Assembly (NCBI RefSeq): GCF_002904295.1
Contig: NZ_PPHG01000047.1
Location: forward strand, 1 to 43,952
Length of the DNA stretch: 43,952 nucleotides
Reading direction: 5' to 3'
Source of the DNA: Amycolatopsis sp. CA-128772
GTDB taxonomy: Bacteria > Actinomycetota > Actinomycetes > Mycobacteriales > Pseudonocardiaceae
A model generated the notes under the pieces. The model was not told the origin of the DNA, searched no databases, and saw only the letters and a program-made list of their open reading frames with translations. Position 1 is the stretch's first letter. The number at the start of each line of letters is the position of its first letter. Positions 1 through 7,570 of the stretch are shown one piece after another. The position numbers and the translations under genes were made by a program.

Positions 1-1815
1 GTGCGCGCCGAACGGGAACGTCGGCTGGCCGTCGCCGAACCAGACGTCGGCGGTCAGCTTGCCGTCCGAGGCGGCTTCAGCCACCTGCGCCCAGCTCAGC
101 ACGGTGCTCGACGGCGCGCCGCGCACCTGCCAGACCCCGCGCTCGACGTCCAGTTCCAGATCGTCGGACGCGGCTTCCAGCAGGTCCGCCGCCAGCTCGC
201 GGGCCTGGGCGATCACCGCGTCGGCCGCCTGCCGGATCGCCGAGCCGCCCAGCTGCAGCGACCGCGAGCCGAACGTGCCGATCGCCTTCGGCACCTCGTC
301 GGTGTCGCCGTGGCGGACGGTGATCTTCTCCAGCGGCACGCCGAGCCGGTCGGACAGCAGCATGGCCAGGGACGTGCCGAGGCCCTGCCCGTGCGGCGAA
401 CTGCCGGTCCACGCGACGACCGAGCCGTCCGGATGGATGTCGACCCGGCCGCTCTCGCCACCGCCGTCGCCGCCGGTGATCTCGACGTAGGCGGCGATGC
501 CGAGACCGAGCTCGACCGGGTCCCCCGCCTCGCGCCGCCGCTGCTGCTGCGCCCGCAGTTCCGGGTAGCCGGCGGCGGCCAGGACCTTGTCCAGCGCGGC
601 CGCGTACTCCCCCGTGTCGTAGAAGGCGCCGGTCGGCGTCCGGTACGGGAACTCCTCGGGCCGGATGAAGTTGACCCGCCGGACGTCGGCCGGGTCCAGC
701 CCGAGCTCGGCGGCGAACAGGTCCATCGCCCGCTCGACGGCGGCGGTCGCCTCCGGGCGGCCCGCGCCGCGGTAGGCCGCGACCGGCGTGGTGTTCGTGA
801 CCACCGCGCGGCTGCGCGTCTGCACCTGCGGGAACCGGTAGACGCCGACGGCCATCAGCTCGGTCAGCGTCGGCAGGAACAGGGTCCGCGGGTAGGCGCC
901 CGCGTCCTGGACGACGTCGAGGCGGTAGGCGAGGACCGTGCCGTCGCGCCGGCCGCCGATGGTGACGGTGTTCAGCTGCGCGCGGCCGTGCGTCATCGCC
1001 GTCAGGTTCTCGCTGCGCGACTCGACCCAGCGCACCGGCCGGCCGAGTTCCCTGGCGGCCCAGCCGAGCACGGTCGCTTCGGGGTCCGCGCCGATCTTCG
1101 CGCCGAACCCGCCGCCGACGTCCGGCGCGATCACCCGCACCGACTCCTCGCCGACGCCGAGGCTCGCCGCCAGCTGCGTCCGGGCGATCTGGGCGTTCTG
1201 CGTGGACAGCCAGGCGGTCAGCCTGCCGTCCTCGCCCCAGGCGACGGACGCGCCGCGCCCTTCGAGCGGCGCCGGGGCGACGCGCTGGTTGGCGATCGTC
1301 TGCGTGACCACGACATCGCAGTCCGCGAAAATCGCGTCGTCGAACTTCTCCGCGCCGTTGACCTGCACGATGTTGCTGCCGGTGTCCGGGTACAGCAGCG
1401 TCTCGCCGGCCAGTGCGGCGTCGATGCTCGCGACCGCGTCCAGCGGCTCGTAGTCGACGTCGACCAGCTCGGCGGCGTCCGCGAGCTGGTAGCGCTCTTC
1501 GGTGAGGACCAGCGCGACGGGTTCGCCGACGTAGCGCACCACGCCGTCGGCGAGCCACGGTTCCTTCACCGGTCCGGCCGCGTGCGGGTCGAGGCCGAGG
1601 TCGGCGGCGGTGAACACGCCGAGCACCCCCGGTGCCGCCTTCGCCTCGGTCACGTCGATACCGCCGATCCGCGCGTGCGCGATCGGACTTCGTACGAAAA
1701 CCGCGTGCGCGGCACCGGAAAGGGCGTCCGCCCGCAGATCGTCCACGTAGGTGCCGCCCGCGGTGATCAGGTTCTGATCCTCCTGGCGGACCACCCTGGT
1801 CCCGACAATGCTCAT
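1..1815 (-). CDS. xanthine dehydrogenase/CoxL-family molybdopterin-binding subunit (C-terminus beyond window)
   Basis: Large, molybdenum-cofactor-binding subunit of a cytosolic molybdenum hydroxylase, which hydroxylates aldehydes, N-heterocycles or related substrates. The window holds 605 codons; the family is usually about 760-800 residues, so roughly the last fifth lies outside. Visible motifs are PDVGGGFGAK (231-240), AYRGAGR (347-353), SSPHGQG (472-478) and PFGAH at the cut end. AYRGAGR replaces the AYxCSFR loop of true (form I) aerobic CO dehydrogenase, so CO oxidation is unlikely and the substrate is unknown. The ATG is preceded by AGGAG at good spacing. It lies 30 nt behind the TauE/SafE gene, probably one operon. 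The FAD and FeS subunits are not in the window and could only lie beyond position 1. Confidence 0.9.
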   Translation of the reverse strand, partial: MSIVGTRVVRQEDQNLITAGGTYVDDLRADALSGAAHAVFVRSPIAHARIGGIDVTEAKAAPGVLGVFTAADLGLDPHAAGPVKEPWLADGVVRYVGEPVALVLTEERYQLADAAELVDVDYEPLDAVASIDAALAGETLLYPDTGSNIVQVNGAEKFDDAIFADCDVVVTQTIANQRVAPAPLEGRGASVAWGEDGRLTAWLSTQNAQIARTQLAASLGVGEESVRVIAPDVGGGFGAKIGADPEATVLGWAARELGRPVRWVESRSENLTAMTHGRAQLNTVTIGGRRDGTVLAYRLDVVQDAGAYPRTLFLPTLTELMAVGVYRFPQVQTRSRAVVTNTTPVAAYRGAGRPEATAAVERAMDLFAAELGLDPADVRRVNFIRPEEFPYRTPTGAFYDTGEYAAALDKVLAAAGYPELRAQQQRRREAGDPVELGLGIAAYVEITGGDGGGESGRVDIHPDGSVVAWTGSSPHGQGLGTSLAMLLSDRLGVPLEKITVRHGDTDEVPKAIGTFGSRSLQLGGSAIRQAADAVIAQARELAADLLEAASDDLELDVERGVWQVRGAPSSTVLSWAQVAEAASDGKLTADVWFGDGQPTFPFGAH

Positions 1816-1845
1816 CTGGTCTCCTGCTCGCCGATACCCCGCCGA

Positions 1846-2601
1846 TCATGCCCGCAGGCCGAGGACGACCGCCAGACCCAGTCCGCCGATACCGATCGCG
1901 ATGCGCAACGGCGTCGCCGGCAGCCGGCGCACGAGGACCGATCCCAGCCACGAGCCGCCGAGCGAGCCGAGGCAGACGGCGAGCGCGGCGGGCCAGACCA
2001 CCTTGCCGGTGACCGAGAAGACGATCGCCGCGAGGAAGTTGGCCGACCCGGTGACCAGGTTCTTCGCCGCGTTGGTCCGGGCGAGCGGCTGGTTCCAGAC
2101 CGTGACGAGCAGCGCGAGCATGAGCACGCCCGCGGCGGCACCGAAGTAACCGCCGTAGCTGCCGATGAGGAAGGCGATCACGGCGGTCGCCGGGCTCAGG
2201 CCGTGGTGTTCGGCGCCTTCGGCGAGCCGCCGCAGGCGCGGGCCCGCCATCAGCACCAGCGACGCACCGCCGATCAGCCACGGCACGATGACGGTGAACG
2301 CGCCGGACGGCGTCAGCAGCAGCACGAGCCCGCCGACCGCGCCGCCGACGGTGGTGATGGCGCAGAGCGGGACGAGCCGGCGCCGCTGCCCGGCCAGCTC
2401 CGGCCGCGCGCCGGCGGCGGCGCCCGCGGTGGTGCCCAGCATGGCCACGGTGTTGGTGATGTTCGCGGTCACCGGGGGCAGGCCCGCGGCGAGCAGCGCG
2501 GGGTAGGACACCAGCGACGCGAGCCCGGCGGTCGCCCCGGTCAGGCCGGCCCCGACGCCGGCCAGCACGAGCAGGAGCAGCACCCACGGGTCGGTGATCA
2601 C
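1846..2601 (-). CDS. TauE/SafE-family sulfite exporter-like membrane permease
   Basis: Integral membrane protein of 251 residues with about eight hydrophobic segments and the glycine-rich GVGAGLTGATAGLASLVSYP pattern near the N-terminus typical of the TauE/SafE (DUF81) family. Family members move sulfite, sulfoacetate or other organic anions across the inner membrane; the substrate here cannot be read. I chose the GTG at 2601 because family homology starts at VITDPWV and a GGTGGGA purine tract precedes it. The frame stays open upstream to 2805, but that part runs antisense to the neighbouring gene and has no membrane character. It is first in a likely operon with the molybdenum hydroxylase downstream, which suggests import or export of its substrate or product. 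Confidence 0.85.
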   Translation of the reverse strand: MITDPWVLLLLVLAGVGAGLTGATAGLASLVSYPALLAAGLPPVTANITNTVAMLGTTAGAAAGARPELAGQRRRLVPLCAITTVGGAVGGLVLLLTPSGAFTVIVPWLIGGASLVLMAGPRLRRLAEGAEHHGLSPATAVIAFLIGSYGGYFGAAAGVLMLALLVTVWNQPLARTNAAKNLVTGSANFLAAIVFSVTGKVVWPAALAVCLGSLGGSWLGSVLVRRLPATPLRIAIGIGGLGLAVVLGLRA

Positions 2602-2695
2602 CCCGGCATCCCACCACGCCGCCGGGGTGTCGATCCGGGCCGCCGCCGTTCGTATGGGCGGTGACACACTGCGGAAGCGGAAGGACACCCTCTCG

Positions 2696-3280
2696 ATGCG
2701 TTCGATCAACGTCACCATGAGCGTCACCCTCGACGGCGTCGTGCAGGGCCTCGGCCGGCCGGACGAGGACACCCGCGGCGGCTTCGCCCACGGCGGGTGG
2801 GGCACCCGCTACCAGGACGACGTCATGGCCCGCGAGATGGGCCGGGGCATGAGCCGGCCCGGCGACATGCTGTTCGGCCGCCGCACCTGGCAGGACTTCA
2901 CCACCGCGTGGAGCCGCCGCGACGACGGGAACCCGTTCACCACGCACCTGAACGCGGCCACCAAGTACGTCGCTTCGACCACGCTCGACGACGCCGGCGC
3001 GTGGCAGAACTCGGTCCTGCTGCGCGGCGACGCGGCGGACACCGTGGCCGAGCTGAAGGCCGGGCCCGGCGAGGACCTGTCGGTCATCGGCAGCGCGTCG
3101 CTGGTGCGGGCGCTGCACGCCGCCGGGCTGGTCGACCGGTACACGCTGCTGATCCACCCGCTGACCCTCGGGACCGGTGCGCGCCTGTTCGGCGACGCGC
3201 CGCTCACCGAGTTCGTCCTCGGCAGCTGCGTCACCACGACCAAGGGCGTCGTGATCGCGCACTACGACCGGCGGGTATAG
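2696..3280 (+). CDS. dihydrofolate reductase family protein (RibD C-terminal domain)
   Basis: Single-domain protein of 194 residues of the RibD_C/DHFR fold. These are NADPH-dependent reductases, often of unknown substrate, standing alone in actinomycetes. Visible landmarks are SLDGVVQ-like MSVTLDGVVQ near the N-terminus, FGRRTWQ around 60-66, VIGSASLVRAL and HPLTLGTGARLF near the C-terminus. The ATG at 2696 follows a GGAAGGA tract by about 11 nt. The frame is open further upstream, but that stretch is antisense to the permease start and lacks homology. It is divergent from the permease across about 95 nt. Its true folate or flavin role is not shown by the sequence. Confidence 0.85.
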   Translation: MRSINVTMSVTLDGVVQGLGRPDEDTRGGFAHGGWGTRYQDDVMAREMGRGMSRPGDMLFGRRTWQDFTTAWSRRDDGNPFTTHLNAATKYVASTTLDDAGAWQNSVLLRGDAADTVAELKAGPGEDLSVIGSASLVRALHAAGLVDRYTLLIHPLTLGTGARLFGDAPLTEFVLGSCVTTTKGVVIAHYDRRV

Positions 3281-3365
3281 GGCGTTATACAAACAGCTTG
3301 TCCGAAACCGGACGGGATCGGCCGCCGGGGTTGCCCGGGGCTGCGGCGGCGTCCCAGAATCCGCG

Positions 3366-3381
3366 CTGACAAGGTTGTCAG
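3366..3381. promoter_or_regulatory. perfect 7-2-7 inverted repeat, candidate LacI-type operator
   Basis: CTGACAA GG TTGTCAG lies 19-34 nt upstream of the Tat-exported protein start, where a repressor would block transcription or translation. Length, central two-base axis and TGACAA/TTGTCA arms fit the operators of actinomycete LacI-family sugar regulators, and a LacI gene directly follows the target gene. The regulator pairing is inferred. Confidence 0.5.
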
Positions 3382-3399
3382 CGAAACGGAGACCGGGGC

Positions 3400-6300
3400 A
3401 TGGGCGAGCTGGACCGGCGGCGGGCACTGCGGTTGCTGGGCGCGGGCGGAGCGGCGGCCGCGCTGGCCTCGGGCCTGCTCCCGGGGCTCGCGCGGGCCGC
3501 GGACGGCACCGCGGCGGCAGCCGCCGGGCCGCCCGATCCGGTCGCGGCGACCTACCTGCGCGTGCTGCTGCGGCACACGCGCTGGGCCGAGCAGCAGTTC
3601 GACCCGGCCACCGGCACCTACCCGCTGCGCGACTTCACCTTCGCCGTGGTGCTCGGCAACGCCGTGCTGCTGACCCGCGACGGCTACGACGCCACGGTCG
3701 CCGGCGTCACCCGGGAGACGCTGCGCGACCACACGCTCGCCACGATCCGCCGGTTCGCCGCGTCGAACCGGCTCGCCGGCGGCACCGAGTGGGGCCGCAA
3801 GCTGTTCTTCGACACGACGTTCCAGTCGTACTTCGTGCTCGCCGCCCGTCTGCTGTGGACGGACCTCGACGACGCGACCCGGCAGAACGTCGAGCGCATC
3901 ACCGCCGGCCAGGCCGCCTACACCGTCTCCCTCGGCACCGGCGACGACCCCGACTCGGGCAGCTGGACACCCAACGGCCTGCGCGGCGGCCACGTCGGCG
4001 ACACCAAGCTGGAAGAGATGGGGGTCTACGCCCAGTCGCTCGCCCCCGCGCTCGCGTGGGCGCCGGCCGACCCGCGGGCGGACGGCTGGCGGGCCGCGTT
4101 CGGGACGTGGAGCCGCAACGAAGGCGGGTTGCCGGCCGCCGACCTGGCCAACCCGCGGCTCGTCGACGGCCGTCCGGTCAGCGCCAACACCGCGGCCAAC
4201 CTCTACGACACCTTCCTCGTCGAGAACCACGGTTCGTTCGGCCCGCACTACCAGGAGGAGCTCTGGCGGACGTCCGGCCGCAATGCGATGCACTTCCTCG
4301 CCGCGGGCACGCCGCTGCCGGAGGTGCTCACCGCGCAGCCGAACGGCGAACTGCTCTGGCGCACGATGCTGCTGATGACCAGCGACGCCGGCGAGCCGCT
4401 GATGCCGATGGTCGCCGACCGCGAGCACCTCTACGGCCGCGACGTCATCCCGCTGGCCTTCCGCGCCCAGGTGCTCGGCGACCGCCACGCCGCCCACGCC
4501 GAGGCGCAGCTGGCCGCGCGGCTCGAGCCGTACCAGGCGTACGCCCCCGCCGACCGGATCACGAAGTTCTCCGGCGAACCGAAGTACGAGCCGGAGGCCC
4601 GCGCCGAGCTCGCCATCAGCTACCTGCTGCACGAGTGGCGCGCGAGCCACGGCGGCCCGGTCGTCCCGGTGAGCGACCGCGAGTTCGACGCGCACGCGGC
4701 CGGGATCGCCGACTTCGGCGCCGGGCCGGGCCTGCTCGCGCACCGCTCCCCCACCGCGTGGGCCGGGACGGTCAGCAAGCCCGGCTTCGTGAAGTTCGCC
4801 TGGCAGCCGCACCACGACGACTGGCTGTTCGTGCTCGGCGGCGCGAACCCGATGCTGCTGCCCTCGACGAACGCCGTCGTCCGGGAACGCCACGCCACCA
4901 CCTACACGAAGGTCCGCGACGGCTTCGACGGCACGTTCGGCGTCCTGCGTTTCGACACCGGGTACGCCGGGTTCGCGACCCTGCCCACCGGAGCCGCGGT
5001 CTACGTCAGCACCGGCCTGACCGCGGGCGAAGGCGTCCTCGACATCTACAACCTGACCATGCCCGGCATGCCCGGCCTCGACGGCGACCGCACGTACACC
5101 GCCGCCGAAGGCAGCGTGACGATCAAGGCGCCGGCCGCGCCCACCGGCGCCCGGACCGACGACCTGACCTTCGCGCCGGTCACCGCGCGGCACGTCCGCA
5201 TGCTCGGCGTGCAGCCCGACCCGACGTACGGCTACTCGCTCTGGGCAATCGAAGTCCGCGACGGCGACGGCCCCGACCTGGCGAGAACCGGGACGGCGAC
5301 GGCGTCGTCGGTGTCCGCAGGCAAGGAGGCGAAGTACGCCGTCGACGGCGACCCGGCCACGCGCTGGGCGGTGTCCACATCGGACCGGTCGCGCGCGGAC
5401 AGCTGGCTCGCCGTCGACCTCGGGACGCCGCGGCGCGTCGACCGCGTGCGGCTGAGCTGGGAGGCGGCGGCCGGCCGGAAGTACCGCGTCGAGACCTCGC
5501 CCGACGGCGTGACCTGGACGCCGGCCGCGACCTATCCGGTACCCGCCCTCAGCAGCACGAAGGGCCGGCTCGACATCGACGGCCGCGCCGGGATCACCGT
5601 CGCGGGCCCGAACCCGCTCACCGTCACCGCCGACCGCGTCACGCTCTCCGACGGCCCGCCCGCCCCGTTCGTCGCCGAGCTGCGGCCCGGTCCGCCGCAG
5701 GCTTCCGGCCGGGTCCCCACCGGTGCGGCCGCGGTCGAAGCCACCGTCACCGACGGCTTCCTCGTGCTGCTGAACCTCGGCGACGCCGCGGTGCACGGCA
5801 CGGTGACCCTCCCGGGCGGCACCCGCCGGCTCTACCGCGGCGAGCAGGTCGTCACCCGGACCGGCACCGAATTCTCCTACGCGCTGGCCGCGGCGGAGGG
5901 CCGCATCGAGCCCCCGCGGTTCACGCTGACCGGCCCCGCCGGGGTGAAAGCGGTCGTCCGCGACGCGAGCCGGGTCGACCTCACCGCGCCGGCCGGGCTG
6001 CTGCCGGTGCCGGTCACGGTGACCCCGGACGGCGGGCGCGCCCGGCCGGTGCTGTTGCCGCCGCGCCGGACCGTGCCGGTCGTCTTCGGCGAACTCCGCC
6101 CGTACCCGCTGACCGACCGGGCGCTCGGGCGGACCACGTTCCCCGCCGAGCCCCTGCCCCCGGGGATGTCGAGCCCGGACGCGGCCGTCGACGACGACCC
6201 GGCGACGGCGTGGTGGCCCGGGTCCGGCGGCCGGATGGTGGTCGATCTCGGAGCCGTGACAGCGGTTTCGGCGGTCGAGCTGACCTGGACCCGCGGCCGC

Positions 6301-6441
6301 GTGCCGGCGGCGACCGTCGAAACCAGCCTCGACGGCGTCTCCTATACGGCCACCCGCACCGGACCGGCGCGGTACGTCGCCGTCCGCACGGACTGGCGCG
6401 GCGGCGACGCGGGCCTCACGCGGTTGTCCGTCCGGACTTGA
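3400..6441 (+). CDS. Tat-exported discoidin-domain protein, probable polysaccharide-active enzyme of unknown type
   Basis: Secreted protein of 1013 residues. The N-terminus DRRRALRLLGAGG followed by an Ala-rich hydrophobic stretch is a twin-arginine signal ending near residue 33. Residues about 45-580 form a mostly helical region with motifs such as ENHGSFGPHYQEE, which recalls alpha/alpha-toroid lyases and hydrolases (heparinase-like folds), followed by a beta-rich part. I cannot assign a family. Two F5/8 type C (discoidin) regions are recognisable: about 610-730 (VDGDPATRWAVS) and a shorter one at about 900-1013 (VDDDPATAWWPG). These bind sugars in many carbohydrate enzymes. It is followed 82 nt later by a LacI regulator and faces GH3, GH16 and GH55-like genes, so a role in glycan attack is likely. 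The start has a GGAGACCGGGGC leader. Confidence 0.75.
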   Translation: MGELDRRRALRLLGAGGAAAALASGLLPGLARAADGTAAAAAGPPDPVAATYLRVLLRHTRWAEQQFDPATGTYPLRDFTFAVVLGNAVLLTRDGYDATVAGVTRETLRDHTLATIRRFAASNRLAGGTEWGRKLFFDTTFQSYFVLAARLLWTDLDDATRQNVERITAGQAAYTVSLGTGDDPDSGSWTPNGLRGGHVGDTKLEEMGVYAQSLAPALAWAPADPRADGWRAAFGTWSRNEGGLPAADLANPRLVDGRPVSANTAANLYDTFLVENHGSFGPHYQEELWRTSGRNAMHFLAAGTPLPEVLTAQPNGELLWRTMLLMTSDAGEPLMPMVADREHLYGRDVIPLAFRAQVLGDRHAAHAEAQLAARLEPYQAYAPADRITKFSGEPKYEPEARAELAISYLLHEWRASHGGPVVPVSDREFDAHAAGIADFGAGPGLLAHRSPTAWAGTVSKPGFVKFAWQPHHDDWLFVLGGANPMLLPSTNAVVRERHATTYTKVRDGFDGTFGVLRFDTGYAGFATLPTGAAVYVSTGLTAGEGVLDIYNLTMPGMPGLDGDRTYTAAEGSVTIKAPAAPTGARTDDLTFAPVTARHVRMLGVQPDPTYGYSLWAIEVRDGDGPDLARTGTATASSVSAGKEAKYAVDGDPATRWAVSTSDRSRADSWLAVDLGTPRRVDRVRLSWEAAAGRKYRVETSPDGVTWTPAATYPVPALSSTKGRLDIDGRAGITVAGPNPLTVTADRVTLSDGPPAPFVAELRPGPPQASGRVPTGAAAVEATVTDGFLVLLNLGDAAVHGTVTLPGGTRRLYRGEQVVTRTGTEFSYALAAAEGRIEPPRFTLTGPAGVKAVVRDASRVDLTAPAGLLPVPVTVTPDGGRARPVLLPPRRTVPVVFGELRPYPLTDRALGRTTFPAEPLPPGMSSPDAAVDDDPATAWWPGSGGRMVVDLGAVTAVSAVELTWTRGRVPAATVETSLDGVSYTATRTGPARYVAVRTDWRGGDAGLTRLSVRT

Positions 6442-6523
6442 TCGATCTCGCACCGGTCGCGCCGGGCCTCCGGGCGGGTACCTTGGCACCACAGGGCTTG
6501 CCACCCCCCGCTCGGGAGGACGG

Positions 6524-7570
6524 ATGCGCGTCACGATCGCCGAGGTCGCCCGCCGCGCGCGGGTGAGCAAGACGACGGTGTCGCGGGTGCTCAACAACAA
6601 GGCCGACGTGGACGCCGCGACCGCGATCCGGGTGCGCGAGGTGATCGCCGCGACCGGGTACATCCCCAGCGCCGGCGCGGTCGGGCTGGCCCGCGGGGTG
6701 ACGCGCACGGTCGGCATGCTGGTGCCCGGGCTGACCTGGCCGTGGATGGGCGAGGTGCTGCAAGGCGTCGCCGACGTCGTGGAGTCGAAGGGCTACGGCC
6801 TGCTGCTGTCCACCGCCAACCGCGGGCCCGACTCCCTGGAGGAGTTCTCGCGCCAGGTGTCGGCGAAGGCGTTCGACGGCCTGCTGCTGGTGGAGCCGCC
6901 GGACGCGGTGCGGCACCTGCGCGTGCTGCACGACTCCGGGCTGCCGGTGGTGGTGATCGACGACCGCGGCCGCCGTCCGGCGTTCCCGTCGGTGGGCACC
7001 GACAACCGCCAGGGCGGCGCGTCCGCGGCCCGGCACCTGCTGGAGACGGGCCGGACACGCCTGGCCACCGTCACCGGGCCACGCGACTTCGGCTGCACCG
7101 CCGATCGCCTCAACGGCTTCAACGACGCCGTCCGCGACGCCGGCCTGACGCTCGACTCGCGGTTGATCATCGAGGGCGACTTCACGAGCGAGAGCGGCGA
7201 GGCGGCGATCCTCCAGCTGCTGCACTCCGGCCCGGAGTTCGACGCGGTCTTCGCGCACAACGACCTCACCGCGGCGGGCGTGCTGGCCGGCCTCCGCAAG
7301 GCCGGCCGCTCGGTGCCGGGGGACGTCGCCGTGGTCGGGTTCGACGACATCCCCCTGGCCGCGCACACCCAGCCGCCGCTCACCACCGTCCGCCAGCCGC
7401 TGCGGCAGATGGGCGAGACGGCGGCCGGGCAGCTGCTCGACCGGCTCGCCGGCTCGCCGTCACCGGAAGGCCCGGTGATCGTCCCGACCTCGCTGGTGGT
7501 GCGCGAGTCGACTCAGGAGACCGTCAGCGTCGCCGACAGCGGGACGTTGCGCGAGGAATCACCGACGTAG
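6524..7570 (+). CDS. LacI-family transcriptional regulator
   Basis: 348-residue cytoplasmic repressor or activator. The N-terminal helix-turn-helix (TIAEVARRARVSKTTVSRVL, residues 3-22) and hinge are followed by a periplasmic-binding-protein-like sugar sensor domain (about 62-335) with the usual VVGFDDIPLAAHTQPPLTTV block. A GGGAGG ribosome site sits 7 nt before the ATG. It lies between the Tat-exported glycan protein and the GH3/GH16 pair, so it most likely controls this locus in response to a liberated oligosaccharide (inference from position). Its last 58 nt overlap the 3' end of the convergent GH3 gene. The extra C-terminal tail after VVREST is therefore antisense GH3 sequence, unusual for the family, which normally stops near this point. 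Confidence 0.92.
   Translation: MRVTIAEVARRARVSKTTVSRVLNNKADVDAATAIRVREVIAATGYIPSAGAVGLARGVTRTVGMLVPGLTWPWMGEVLQGVADVVESKGYGLLLSTANRGPDSLEEFSRQVSAKAFDGLLLVEPPDAVRHLRVLHDSGLPVVVIDDRGRRPAFPSVGTDNRQGGASAARHLLETGRTRLATVTGPRDFGCTADRLNGFNDAVRDAGLTLDSRLIIEGDFTSESGEAAILQLLHSGPEFDAVFAHNDLTAAGVLAGLRKAGRSVPGDVAVVGFDDIPLAAHTQPPLTTVRQPLRQMGETAAGQLLDRLAGSPSPEGPVIVPTSLVVRESTQETVSVADSGTLREESPT

Noticed and set aside
1..1815. Aerobic CO dehydrogenase (form I coxL)
   Set aside because: The active-site loop is AYRGAGR rather than AYxCSFR.
1..2664. Plus-strand open frame of 887 codons
   Set aside because: It is antisense to the molybdenum hydroxylase and permease, rich in Arg/Ala/Gly/Pro with no domain. Such frames are expected at this GC content.
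3262..6717. Minus-strand open frame of 1151 codons opposite the Tat-exported protein
   Set aside because: Low-complexity Arg/Gly/Val composition, no start context and no family. The plus strand has signal peptide and discoidin domains.
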